Of a stretch of DNA of 64,000 nt, positions 30,331 to 43,506 are shown piece after piece. The DNA is from Pogona vitticeps. Taxonomy: Eukaryota; Chordata; Lepidosauria; Squamata; Agamidae. Both the position numbers and the translations under genes were made by a program. Every line of letters begins with the position of its first letter. Position 1 is the stretch's first letter. Under the pieces are notes generated by a model. The model had not been told where the DNA came from and did not search any database. It worked only from the letters and a program-made list of their open reading frames with translations. The stretch spans positions 202,297,501 to 202,361,500 of the forward strand of contig NC_135786.1 of NCBI RefSeq assembly GCF_051106095.1, in the 5' to 3' direction.

Positions 30331-31395
30331 GTCGGTTAGTTTCTCCCCCCCCCCCATTGGGATCTTGTTTTTAAAACCAGTGCTGGACGATGTCTGTGAC
30401 GACTCAGGCACCGGGATATTACTTGCGGCAGATCATCTCCTGAAACGTTTGCTTCTTAATAATTTCTTTTGTGTCTGTGTGGGCGCTGGTTGTATTCCGT
30501 ACAACGCATAGGGGCTCCTTCCAAAACGGGCCAGTTTGCGCGGCCCTTTTTAAAAATCGCCAAGATGCCCCTTGCTCAATTATTTTCTGTCTTCTGCATC
30601 TAAAAGTGTTATCAGAAAAAGGCTGCGGGGAGTCTTCCCCCCTCCCTCGCTTCTTTTGCCGGTCTCAGCCTTGCTATTGGATATGCAAAAAGCAAAATAT
30701 AAACACAGATTAAAAATATAAATAAATCCCACAACAAAGCAAACACCCACAACCCACCTTGCTTCCCCACCCCATTGGAGAACCGCAAATTCCACCTGCC
30801 TTTTTTTTTTTTTTTTGGAGGCAGGAAAAGGAGCAGGATAGTGCTCAGAAAAAAGTGTCTGCTCTGCTAGGAGCAAAAAAGAAAGGGCACCCCCAAAAAA
30901 GGAAGAAGTAGGACCAAGCTAAGAAGGCAGAGAAAGAGAATATTTTTAAGAACAGCTGCCTGGTTTGTGCTCTTCCCCACCCCCCTGCAAGGAATAAACG
31001 CTGGTGGCAAAGGCATCCTATAGCCTTTGCTAAAGTGCAAGGGGTTTACACCAGGCTCCAGGAGGAAACCAGAGAACATGGGAAGTCAGAAATACGTTAC
31101 ATCAAGTGGAGAAAACCACGAGAACTTCAGTGACCAGATATATTTCGGAGAACAGGTTTTCCATTTAGATGAGCCCTAATGGCTTTAGGATTTAAAGAAG
31201 TCATAGGACTCTGAGCTGCTAGGTATCTTTGACAGTTTTTCCAGGATGGCAGCTGTGTCTCGCACTGTTGCAGCAAAAGCAAGTGGCACCCTTAGGCTTT
31301 AAGATGCGACATTTTGGGGCACCTTAGAGACTAAAAGATTTTATTATGGCTTAAGATTTACTTGCCTACAGTTTACTTCAGCAGATACATATCTT
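30331..31395. other. TRAM1 upstream flank
   Basis: No coding sequence recognised; GC content falls off rapidly. A poly-T run sits near 30800. Confidence 0.5.
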
Positions 31396-31415
31396 TGCTG
31401 GCTTACTATATTATT

Positions 31416-31458
<43 letters not shown>

Positions 31459-31730
31459 ATATGCCGCCCACACTACCCGAAGGTCTCTGGGCGGCTTACA
31501 GCATTTAAAATACAATAAAAAGGCAAAATAAAAGGGCAAAATAATTAAAATGCAATTAAAATATATATTCTAAAAATTGCCATCAGACCTACAGCTGATA
31601 TTATTTCAATTAAAAGCCATTTGAAACAGGAAGGTTTTGACCTGGCGCCGAAATGTCAACAGCGTCGGCGCCAGACGAATCTCAGTTGGGAGGGCATTCC
31701 AATGGATTTCAATGAGGGAAACTGTCCGTC
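31396..31730 (-). mobile_element. L2/CR1-like LINE 3' end
   Basis: The minus strand encodes IHWNALPTEIRLAPTLLTFR then RQVKTFLFQ, the C-terminus of L2-type reverse transcriptase. It is followed by the tail ggtctctgggcggcttacag region and a (TTTA)n run (31405-31453). The sequence ccaatggatttcaatgaggg occurs twice at the 5' side. Confidence 0.8.
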
Positions 31731-31849
31731 CAATGGATTTCAATGAGGGAAAAAACAAAAAATCACCAAAAATTAACGAAGACTTAGAAGAAAGCCAAAC
31801 TAAGTGTGCATAGGTTTCACAAGGTGGACTAACTATTCCAACCATTTAA

Positions 31850-32147
31850 AACATGTTCCAAACATTGTAAGACACTTAAAAATGAGCAAACACGGACATC
31901 AGAAAGCCATTCAAAAGCACTGAAGCCGGCTTCAGTGCTTTAGAATGGCTTTCTGTTGGGGAAGCATTGTTTCACTTAGCGATGTTTCCTATGGGGATTT
32001 TCGCTTAAGGACGTTAATCCGTTCCCATTGGAACGGATTAACCGGTTTTCAATGCATTCCTATGGGAAATGGTGTTTCACTTAACGATGTTTCCCATAGC
32101 GATGGGTTTTTTGGAACCAATTAACATCGTTAAGCGAGGCACCACTG
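31850..32147. mobile_element. Tigger-like element, right part
   Basis: Right TIR cgttaagcgaggcaccactg followed by TA, preceded by the family's usual words (cgttaatccgttcccattgg, gtttcacttaacgatg). The left TIR was not found, so the element is truncated or its left side was lost next to the L2 piece. Confidence 0.65.
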
Positions 32148-32399
32148 TACTAATATTCTTGGACTGGTAAATCAATTAGCATGTGTAGAGTGGGGGAAAA
32201 ACGTGTGTCCTTATGTGTGCCACAAGATTGTTGAATCAAGTCCACTTCTAAAATGTGTACTTTAATTGGGGGAGCGTGTAACCTTGACCACAATCTATTG
32301 CAAACCTTCACCCTGTTCGTTGCTGTCTTAATCTAGATTAAGTTTCAGTTCCTTTGCCCATAGTCATCCCAGAACAACTTCTAGACATCGACTTAAGGC

Positions 32400-32525
32400 T
32401 GGAATCGGGAACTTGTTTTTCAGATGTTTTTGTCTTCAACTTCTAGAAGCCTCAGCCAGCATGGCCGGTAGTACCGGGCACTGGGAGTTGTAATCTAAAA
32501 CATCTGGAAAGCCAATTGTCCCCCA
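32400..32525. mobile_element. hAT-like MITE remnant
   Basis: Contains cagatgtttttgtcttcaac and gggagttgtaatctaaaaca, the inner part of the same type as 9712-9847. The ends are decayed. Confidence 0.4.
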
Positions 32526-33790
32526 ATCTTTATTTAAAGATACCTTCCCCATACTGTTGACTCCTTAGCCAAAACCTCCCAGTGATCTGGCAGCTTTATA
32601 GGGATATTGAAAAGCTTAAAGCATTTCACACTAAATATATTCTGTTTCTATACCTGTGAAAGCATCGGGACCAGTTGGAGCCCATTTAACTTGAGGTAGT
32701 TGATTACATATTTTAAAATCCACATTCTCAATAAAATAGCTGACTGTTCAGAGTCAACCAAATAAGATAGTTCTTATCCTAGTCTATGAAGATTCTCAGT
32801 TTCTTTTGCACCTTAGCTTTCATTTGCAAGGTTGTTATACTTTTGTGTACTTACAAAATCTTAAAAGGATCTATTTCTGTATCAGAAGAAAAAAGTGGAA
32901 TATGCCAAGGTGGATAAAAAATTAATAATTAAAAAAATCAAATTGATTTAAATCACAATTTAAATTAAAAAACTGATTTTTGATTTAAATCATGATTTAA
33001 ATCAAACCTACCCTGGAATATGCAAAGTTTTGCTTTATACCTTTCCTACTAAAAGGAATGCAAGATGTTTAACATCCCACCTTAGTACAGGATGCAAGGC
33101 AGCTCACATATGAATTTAAGCAGGTAAAGATTTTTTTCCTGCTTGTTTTCCATTTTCCTTTCTTCAACTTTATGTCTGGCTACTGAGCACCCTTACTTCC
33201 TTCTGGATTCTCAGGTACAATTGTGGTCGCTTTCATCACCTAAGCTTGCTGGTAGAAACAGCAGAGCTTGGGAGTAACCAGTAGAAATAATTTAGATTAC
33301 ACCGCAGCTCCTGTGTAAAAAGCTGTAATATTTTTTGGTAACAAGGATATGATGATTAGAAATTAATATCATAAGCAGAATGAAGTCAGCTTATTGTTAT
33401 AACAAGTAATTCTAGCTAACTTTAAAGGGCATGTTAACTGGAAATTTTCAAGTTTCATACCATTCTCTTTTCCTTCTTATGTTTTCCTTCCTAGCAAAAT
33501 GACAGGCAAAACTCTTGAGTTACTTTTAAAATACACATTAAGTAATTATAATCAGTGTTAAACTTCATAACAAATTATGGAACAAATTACTTCAAAAAAC
33601 AAATTCTGAAGTTTCAAGGAGTGATGTTAAGTGAAATCATGCTACGCTTTACTTTTCCTAACATGTCATAGCCAATAAAAGTATGGCTTATTTGCCTCCA
33701 AGGGCACAGGGAGGGGGCCCTCATTTAACCAATCAGATGTGCTGTCCAAATGCATTTGATTCCTCATGTTTACAAAGGCAGATGTTTCAT
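32526..33790. other. Intergenic stretch
   Basis: No gene or repeat family recognised, apart from a low-complexity fold-back of atttaaatca words at 32930-33005. Confidence 0.5.
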
Positions 33791-33849
33791 CCACAATGGC
33801 TTGTCAGTTCGTCCATGTGGCTGATGTGGAGCCTGCAGAGCCTATGCTA

Positions 33850-34372
33850 GTCCTGAGCAGGCTTCTCCTGCATGCTTTGCTGGGGTGGGGTGTGGGGCTG
33901 TGGTAGGGGCAGGCCCGCCCCCCACCCCCCCTCACATCGCTTTTGGAAGCCTCTTGGGGCTTTTTCAGCAGTGAAAATGCACTTCTGAAAGCCCCGCTTT
34001 GCCGTGGGGGGGCACGAGGGGGTGGCAGGCCTATCCCTGCCACCCACCCAGGCAAAGCACCACTTTCAGAGGCTTCCCCAGTGCATTTCCACTGCCTATT
34101 TACCTGCTGGGGAAGCTTCTAAGAGCACCGCCGATCAGCTGTAAGGTGGGGAGGGGCTGGAGCAGGGAAGATGGCTCCCGGCTCTTTTTTGGATCGCTTC
34201 CCCCCCTCATCGCAAACTGTGCAAAAATGGGGCATTTGCGATGATGGGGGGGGGGAGCCATCATCGCAAAGCGATTTTTCCCTATAGGGAACATCGCAAT
34301 GCGATCGCAAAATCTTCATCGCTATGCGGATTCATGGTTAAACGGTGCGCCCGTTAAGCGAGGCACCACTGT
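33850..34372 (-). mobile_element. Tigger-like element, same family as 41334-42541, truncated
   Basis: Read on the minus strand from 34372 it begins cagtggtgcctcgcttaacg and continues with gcgatcgcattgcgatgttc, closely matching the left end of the element at 41334. TA follows on the plus strand. The GC-rich inner part runs to about 33.85 kb and no second TIR is seen. Confidence 0.65.
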
Positions 34373-34650
34373 ATTTGTGTAATACCATATTATGCATATA
34401 TTACAACTACTGTATATGAACTTCTGTATGTGGGTGAAGATGTTGCAAGGTTGTTGTTTTTTTTAACCAATTCACTCATTCAACACTGGAGCCATCTTCC
34501 ATCATTTCTCTAATTGGTTTCTAACTTGACCACCTGAATCATGGAAAAAATTGTGTATGAGAGGAAAATGTTAGCAGTTATCAGTAAATGTATTTATGAA
34601 GTGCTATTTGAAAGAACATACTACAGCAGCTCCTGTGTCAACAGCTGTAC

Positions 34651-34656
34651 TTTATT
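34651..34656 (-). terminator. Candidate LACTB2 polyadenylation signal AATAAA
   Basis: First AATAAA on the minus strand after the stop codon, about 520 nt downstream. Assigned by position only. Confidence 0.35.
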
Positions 34657-35174
34657 TAATTCACTTTTTTTAAAAGCAGATGTCATGGGATTTGTAAGGA
34701 TTATTCAAGTGTTATCTTTCTGGGCATACCCCATGTGAGACATTATCTCTGTGCACTCCATGTGAAGAATGGAATGCTCTAGCACTACCACCTCCACAGT
34801 TCCTTTCACGTAAGAGTGATATACGCGAGGAGCAGACCCAGCCAGATCAGGGGAAGCTCTATATAAGAATCAGAACTCCAAGTGTTGTATTCTGCTTTTG
34901 AGATGTAAAACCTACATGGATACAATCTGATCTCAGACCTATCACATTTGTACAAAGACAGCTATGAAAAGGAAGTCAAGCTACATCACTCCCCTGTGTA
35001 TGTGTGGAATACCTGAACAGGGCTCTTTTCACAGCAGATTCTATTGAAGTATCCAAGTATATTATTCTGTGAAAAAACATCAGTTTGACTTTGCATTTAA
35101 AACGTTAATTTCACTGCTTTAAAGTCACAAAAGGTGCATATATACACCAGGATCACTCTTGGTTTATGTTGTAA

Positions 35175-35218
35175 TTATAAATTGCTTTTCCACCTGAGGT
35201 TGGGAGAATTTTCATATG
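35175..35218 (-). CDS. LACTB2: LACTB2 coding exon 7 (terminal, very short)
   Basis: 44 nt. The split Ser275 is followed by [13 protein letters not shown] and stop TAA. Acceptor gtttcag with a good pyrimidine tract. It was found by looking for an equivalent of the human ending (KKWKAHL): R-W-K-x-x-L is kept, the phase closes exactly, and the total length equals human. Because it is short and poorly conserved, it is the least certain LACTB2 exon. Confidence 0.85.
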
Positions 35219-38200
35219 CTGAAACAGAAGCAGAAGATAACTAAACAAGCAGGCTTATGAAAATGTTATTTAAAATGCAGATTTAAAGTTTTTATCATAA
35301 CACATTAAGCAACAAGTGATCAAAAACAGGTTTAAATTGTACAATATGGCCTACTAGTATATTGTATCACTCAAAAGACTGGCAACAATTTAATTTCCAT
35401 TATAATATCCATTTTTATATTTGAGAAAAATATTTTTAGTCAAGTAATCATCTGTTAAACTTACAGAGAATTCACAATGTTTAACTGAGAGATGTTCAAT
35501 TATTTTATATAATTCAGGATGCAGTCCTGTGCTCACTTTCTTGTGTGTAAGCTCTATTGAACTTAGTGGAACTTCCTTTTCAGGGGATGTGCACTAAGAC
35601 TATTTGTATGTATCATCTTTTATACTTGGCCATTTTGATGCAGAGTACCCATAATCTAAGACTACTATTAAAATAATGTGTCTATAGAGGCATTTGAGCT
35701 ACATTTGCACACAGATATATTTCACAGTCATTCTATTGTGTTAATACTGTATTTTTTAGCCTTGTATCCTATTTTCAGTGCTTGATATTATATTTACGTT
35801 ATGCCTTTAACTGCTTTGAATTTTGATAAAGTGGGATATATGTTATTTAAATAAATGAAACATTTGTCATGCTAATCTATAGTCTCTATTAGAGTACTAC
35901 CTTTATTTGCCACCTCTATTTATGAACATATGAATGTTTGAATTAAAACCAGGACAAGAAAACCAGTGATCAAGCATTATTTCACTAAAAGATTTAGATA
36001 TCATAGCAATCTTTACTTTATCCTATTTCTGTAGTTTTCATCAGTATCCTTCAATAACTGAGTACTCATACTTATTTAAATCTAAGTTGTATTGTTAAAA
36101 AGGATGTGCTAATATCCAAAGAGCCTGATGGTTTTTAAAGTACTTTTTAGGTAAGTTAAAAAGAAGTCAGTGTCAAATAGTTAAGTGGTTTTGAATTTTA
36201 TCATAGTATTAACATGAGATATTAGCATGCTGTTTATGGTGTTGCTTGATTACGCTCCTTGCTTTATTTTTAGGTTTGTTTTTCATTTTTGTTTTGGTTT
36301 ATATATTTGTGTATTAACAACCCTGAATTTGATTTTACATGAAAAGGCAGCATAAAAATGCCACTAATAAAATAAAAATACAGTTGACTGTGGGATGGTA
36401 TGAGGTTGCTGTTTGCAAGATACAAAAGTACAGTGATTTTTAGTGTAGAAAAGTGCAGTTCTTTTGTACTTGGACCAAGTGTAGGCCCAGACCTCATATC
36501 TCTGACATACATTTTGTATGATCATGTAGCTACCTCTGTTCTGGTGCATCTTCGGAGACCACATTTAATGTCATTGCAGAGGGGTCCCTCAACACACAGC
36601 AAAAGCAGACTCAGCAAGTCCATCAATCTTTTGAGTGGCACAGGGGTACTGGTGGGGAGAACAGCCAAGAAATTCTCGATGTATGAGCAAAGTTCTAGTC
36701 ATTTGTCTCTGGAACCAACCGATAATCGTAAAGTGGAGCTGTATAAAACAGCATACTTAATATGAAAATGACTAAGGACTATTTTATTAAATTGTATAAT
36801 TTTTAGATGGACGATTTTGACACTCGAAACGATTTCCTTAGGCTGTAACCTTATATCCATGTGCTAGGAAAAAGTTGCATCAACAGCAGCAAGCCTGACT
36901 CCTGAATAGGTAGGTACAAGTTTCCTTTGTTAATATCTGCTACACAACTGACCACCAGAATATTTTTTTTAAAGCGATTTTATGACAGATGTGGCTCTTT
37001 GCTTCTGTTTTGCTCCTCTTGGTTGTGCATAAACAAACCAGAACTAGAAAGTTCAGATCTGAATCCACCAAGTAACATCAGCATATGGAACTGGTTCCTT
37101 CAGGGGATTTGGGGATGTGATCCTCCCTTCTCCCTAAAGCCCCCATGCATCCCAGAAACCTAATCTGGAGGACCAAGGCTTGGGTAGCACTGGTGGCTAG
37201 GCTGGGAGAAGAAAGTTCCACTGAGCTGGAGCTGTAGGGACGTTGGCTGTAGGTCTCTATGTGTTACCCAAACCAGGGCTCTTGGCTTTTGACTGCAAAC
37301 AAGTCACAGTTTTAAAACAACATGTCCTGCTTGCAATCTCACCTTTGAAAGCCAGGAGACCCAGTTTAGATTACACATTTTCTGGTCAGTTTTGTCACTC
37401 TTACTATTGAGCAGCACCAAGATCACTTACATGAATCTAGCATTCGCTTGAATTCTAGCTTGCAATTACTTGTGAACACACAACTCCTGTTTATATTCTT
37501 ACTGCTTGCCATGACATATTTAACTCTGCTCTGTGAAAATCAGAGCCAGGAGAAGAGTATCAGATTGTCTTGGAGTAAAACATATACAGGTGCGCTTTCA
37601 GAACGCAGCAAAAATTTCAATGAGGACAAGGCTACTTACACACTTTTCCTTCTTTTTCTAGTTTCTTCAAGTGGTGTGTGAGGTTAATTTCTGCAGCTTT
37701 ATGTAAGTGTTCAGGTGTGTCCTAGATTAAAATAAGTAAAAATATATGAATTAATCATTTAAAATGTCAACATTTTAAAAACATATGGCACTCTATTATT
37801 GTAAGTTCTGTCAGGACATTTTAAAAAGGCACAGAAGTATTGTAATGCCAAGACAAAGAACCGAGACAGATTTAAACAAACTAAAACAAACTTGATTTTT
37901 ATCTTCCTGACCAAAACATTACAGTAGCTCTTTTTGTGTTCATTGGGGAAGATAAAAACATCTACTTTGTGTCACAGAAGAGGCTTGAGCTAACGGGATC
38001 TTGGGCATTTTCACCTTGAATATCTGACCTCTATACCAGATCACAAATTGTTATTTAAAGATTCCTTTCCGTTTCAGAAGCAGCGAACAATGCGGCCATG
38101 TAAGAAGCTAAAGGATATTAGAAATCATGGGTCCAGTGCTCTCTTGGGCTGACAAAAATGAGTGATTCTAGTCAATGTTGCTATGCAGGACAATTCTCAC

Positions 38201-41200
38201 CACATCCTACTATTAATTCCCCCCTCCGCAAATTTTGCATCTGACATGCTTGTGTGTGATTGTCACAGTATTGCTTAATTTTGTCAGTGTCAAGATTACT
38301 AGTACTGTATCAAGCTGCCATTGTGTGTGTATGTCTAGAATGCACACTTATTTTTCTTTTTATTGGCATCATAGCAAGAACAATACTTCAGATTTTCTTT
38401 CTAGGTTAACTGGTAGTGAAGAGGTATTTTCTGGGTACCCTAATGTTTAGTTGTTTTGCTTCATTATCCCTGTGGTCACACTGCTTTAAAGCTAGCATAT
38501 TTCACATCCTTGCTTGTGGTTTATATACCGCTACAGGGTGGGTCAGCAAAAGCAATCCTGAACTTTGAGAATCTATATCTGCTATTTTTCAGAATATCCA
38601 CAATGCCTAATGTAAAACTTGGTGCAATGTACTGTATATTGTCAGCCATAAGTAGGCCACATATTGAATCAGCTAAGGCATCATATTATTTAAGTATAAA
38701 TTTGTATAGATTAAATATTCATAATCTGAATGTCCATTTTGCACATTTGAAGCTTTCTGCAGGTATGACATGATCTCTTTTTTTTTTGGCTTTGCATTTT
38801 GCAAACATTGCAGGTTTAAAAACTGTTTTCCTTAGAAAATGCTGTGTGGAAACAACATTGATTCTGAAAAAAGTAACTGGCATATTAACATTTCATCAAA
38901 CTAAGAGTGTGGAGATAGGAAACCAGCTAATGAAGCTTTCTCCATTAAAAGATCACATGTACACATCACTTATCTTGTTTATAGTAACTGCTAATTGGGA
39001 GATGTTATTTCTAATGCTACTGCTTTGAGCAAAATGAAGATTCGTTCCTAATTTAAAAATCGATGTCAGCTACCTTGTATACAATTTTCACAAGTTCTTC
39101 TGATGTAAGAGATTTTCCAGCATTCTCTTGCAAAACATTTAGGACCTGGTGTTCACGTGCATTTCTGTGAGAAATGTATTCTTGAATTTTAGTTCTTGCC
39201 TCTTTTACTACTGGACCATGTCCTATAAGGGGGTGGGGAAGGAAATGTATATAAGTAAAATAGTGGAAAAAAGAGAATACACTGATGCCAAAAATATACC
39301 TTTTAAATGCAGATTATATTGTTTATTAAGATGCCCAAAGTAAGTGGCATGGTTGTCACATATATCTCTAATTTCTGATTGGATAGGATGTGTTATAGCC
39401 AATTAACCTATGTGTTACATGAAGCTCTTTCCATCAGCAACTCACAATGCCAGAATTTAGAATGTAAAAATTTAAAGTAGTTTTATATCATAGAGTGTTA
39501 TCCCACTACTTCCATCTTTACTGTTCCTGATCTCTTGCACAGGACTTCCAAGTACTGTACTCAATTCTGAATAAAAATATTTTCTATAATATGGGGATGA
39601 TTGCCCTCTGGTGGTCAAAGGACTTTTCACTAATACAGTGTGGCTGAAATCTTGCTTAGTGTAAGAAAATAGTAAGGTTTTGCCTGTTCCTAGTCTGTAG
39701 TCTTTGCTGTGATTATTGGGTGTCCACATGCACACTGGATTGGTACATATCTGTGTGCTGCAAGAATTATGACAAGGCCTGCACATTTGGTGGTCAGGAA
39801 CAGACGGGAAGTTACGAATTTTCTTCTGCTAAGCAGCAGGATTTCAGCCAATCAGCACATGTTCATTTATCTAGGTCCACCTATACCGAGCATTTGTTCA
39901 ACCTTCCTTGTACTCATGATACTGATCTTGCCTCCTGGATAAATGTTTACATCTAAAAGCTGTTGGGTGTAGAGCTGCAGCAGATAAATACTGTATTCAG
40001 CAGATAATTCATCAGCCAGAAGAGAGTTAATTATTTTCCTAGTTAAAACTATTCATGATTTAGGTGTTCCACAGATCACTTTGTATGTTACTATATAGGT
40101 TGCTCGCCTTCATCCAAAAATGTTAAGTCCCCCTCCCTCTGTTGTTGGCAATGTGCCTACCAAAAAGCTTACATGTAATCGACACACAGAGCCTAGACAT
40201 GAGCTGTAGTGTCACCACTTTAAACATGTCACTTTCTAGGTGATAACAGAGAGGGGAAGGGTTGAAAACTCCCCTCTCTATGGACGGTGACAGCCCTGTC
40301 TGTAACGCCTGAACAGGGCTAATGATTAACAAAGGGATCACATGGTTCTGGCTATGCAGAGCAAAACAGCAGTTTTGGAAGCGGGAATTGTGCAAGGGGA
40401 CGATAATACGTGATACAGCAATTACTTAAGTTAAAGGTGTCACTAACCAGGATATATTAAATCAACTTTCATTTCCAGTAGCTTTTCCAATGATTTCATA
40501 TAATCATGAAGGTCTTCAAACACAGCTGTTCCTTCGCCTAAAATACAGTCACCAGAAAATATAGCATTTTCTTCTATGAGATGTAAAGCCATATGATCAT
40601 CTGTATGACCAGGTGTATATAAAACTCTGGAAAAATGATAGAAAAGTCAACACATTAAAATTTTACCATGTTTTTCTACAGTAAAGTTTACAAGGCAGCT
40701 AGCAAAATCTACAAATATACTAAGGCAATAAAATCATAAAAGGCAATTTTAATTTATTCTTTTTACTGTTAAAAACTAATAAAATACCTTTTGGTCATAT
40801 AATTTTTAATAGAAACTTTAAGAATAATCCATAGCATATATAAAACCTAATGTAGCAAGTGTCTGTCTACATGGCTTCAAAGGCTAGTTAGCGGATATGA
40901 GATTAAATAGATTTCTCTTCAAAAAGCGTTCCAAAACCTAGATGCAGTCACTGAGAAAACTCTGTCTTGTGTCTTTAACCAGCACACTGGTGATGTTTGT
41001 AGGACTGGAGAAGGGTTTTTCTTGAAGAATTTAGTTAGGTTCATATGAGGAAATGTGCTCCTTTGGGTAACCTGGTCTCAAACCCTTTAGGACTTTAAAG
41101 CTAACTACCCCAAAATATGTCTACAAAACATATCAAGACATTCTTCTTAGAAGAATGGAGTCACATACGTCTGGTTTGATTTATTTATTACATATCTATT

Positions 41201-43424
41201 CAATCTTTCTCCCAATTCAGGGACCCAAGGCACCTTACAAAATGGTAAGAAGAAGGCAGACCCATGTGGTATGCATTATGTCAAAACAAACAAAACACAA
41301 CAAAGGAATGAGTCACCATGGCTTGTTCTGATACAGTGGTGCCTCGCATAACGAGCGCCCCATTTAACGAAGAATCCGCATAGTGATTCATTTTTTGCGA
41401 TCGCAAAAGCAACCGCATTGCGATGTTCCCTATGGGGAAAAATCGCAAAGCGATTTTCCCCCATAGGCCCTTGGCGGGGGCTTCCCCTTCGGAAGCTCCC
41501 GCTGCTCAGCTGGGCGAGAGCCTCCGCTGGGAGGAGGGCCATCAGGAACACCGGGGCCTTGCCCTGCCTCCTGACTTTCCCCAAGCCACCCACTCACCCC
41601 CGTCTCCGCTGCCACCGCTGGGAGATGGGAGTAAGGGGTGGTTCGGGGAAAGCCTCCTCCCAACCCCTCACCCCCGTCTCTGCCGGCGGGCTTCGGAAGT
41701 GGCTTCGGAAGTGGCTTCCGAAGCCCAGCGGCGGCGGTGGAGACGGGGTTGAGGGGTGGGTCGGGCACAGCCGGGAGTCAGGGCAAGGCCCGGGTGTTCC
41801 CGGCGGCCCTCCTCCCAGCAGCGGCGGTGGAGACGGGGGTGAGGGGTGGCTCGGGCACAGCCGGGAGTCAGGGCAAGGCCCGGGTGTTCCCAGCGGCCCT
41901 CCTCCCAGTGGCGGCGGTGCAGATGGGGGTGAGGGGTGGCTCGGGCACAGCCGGGAGTCAGGGCAAGGCCTGGGTGTTCCCGGCAGCCCTCCTCCCAGCG
42001 GCGGTGGCGGAGACGGGGGTGAGGGGTGGCTCAGGCAGAGCTGTGAGGCAGGGCAAGGCCCGGGTGTTCCCGGCGGCCCTCTTCCCAGCGACGGCAGCGG
42101 AGATGGGGTTGAGGGGTGGCCCAGGGAAAGCCGGGAGGCAGGGCAAGGCCCGGGTGTTCCGGTGGCCCTCCTCCCAAGCCCTTGCTCGCTCGCTGCCCAA
42201 GGACGCCCGGTGTCTCCTGGGCTGGCTGGCTGGCAGTGCTTTGCTATGATCGGTTCCCTGCTTGGGGAACCGATCATGGCAAAGCAATACTTTTTTAACA
42301 GCTGATTGGCGGTTTCAAAATGGCGACCCGCTGTTTTCTGGACGGATTCCTTGCTTATGAGGCACTGAAAATGGCCGCCCCTATGGAGGATCTTTGCTGA
42401 ACGGTGAGTTTCTGCCCCATAGGAACGCATTAAACAGGGTTTAATGCGTTCTTATGGGGTTTTTTTGTTCCGATTAGCGATGTTTCCGGATAGCGACGTT
42501 AATCCTGGAACGGATTAACGTCGCTATGCGCGGCACCACTGTATTTCTGAAACATACACCTACAGCGGATGCCACATACCTATGCCTGGGTCCAAAAAGT
42601 CATACATGCCAGAGGTTGACAAGAAGACATACATTTTAAAAAACTATAGACAGAAATAGAACCATCTGAAGTTCCATGCATTCTTTCCTAAATAACTCAT
42701 ACAGCCTATTGAAGCATTTGAAACTTTAGAAAATACTGAAACATTGAGGGGAGTATTCTAGCTCTGCCCCATCTCTCATTACTCCTTATATATTGAAGGC
42801 AGTGCAACTGAAGAGGTAAAGCCTGTAAAAGATAGTGGGGCTTTCCCTCTTTAGACTTTTTGCCTTCCACAAGTAGGGGAGCAGCAAAACCAGGGACAAG
42901 GAGAGGTATGGCTAAAATGCTTTCATCTACATGGCAGTATTCTCTAGCTCTTAAACTCATGAGTAGGGCTATATAGGCATGAACTGGGCAACACAGATGT
43001 AACATGTTAACAAGCATGTCACACACTGTGTGAATGTCCAAGGCATCTGTATGAGTTGATAACTTCAACTTTATCTGCATCACCTCATGTTGTTTTGCAG
43101 TTATAAAATACATATTTTGAAGTCTTGACTCAAGAAGGAAAGCATAATAATAATAATAATAATTTATTTATTTATTTATTTATTTGACTTATATACCACC
43201 CCATAGCGCTACAAGCACTCTCCGGGTGGTTTACAATTTTTAATTATACAGGCTACACATTGCCCTCCCAGCAAGCTGGGTACTCATTTTACCGACCTCG
43301 GAAGGATGGAAAGCTGAGTCAACCTTGAGCCGGCTACCTGGGATTTGAACCCCAGGTCGTAAGCACAGTTTTAGCTGCAGTACAGCATTTTAACCACTGT
43401 CATGTCAATAATGTCATGTCAATA

Positions 43425-43506
<82 letters not shown>

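Noticed and set aside
41721-42170. Regularly spaced repeats resembling a CRISPR array
   Set aside because: The units are 90 bp without unique spacers, in a eukaryotic genome. It is a minisatellite.
41418-42305. 295-codon plus-strand ORF and 278-codon minus-strand ORF (41594-42430)
   Set aside because: Both arise from 90-bp tandem units inside a DNA transposon. The protein text is simply the repeat read through, with no known domain.
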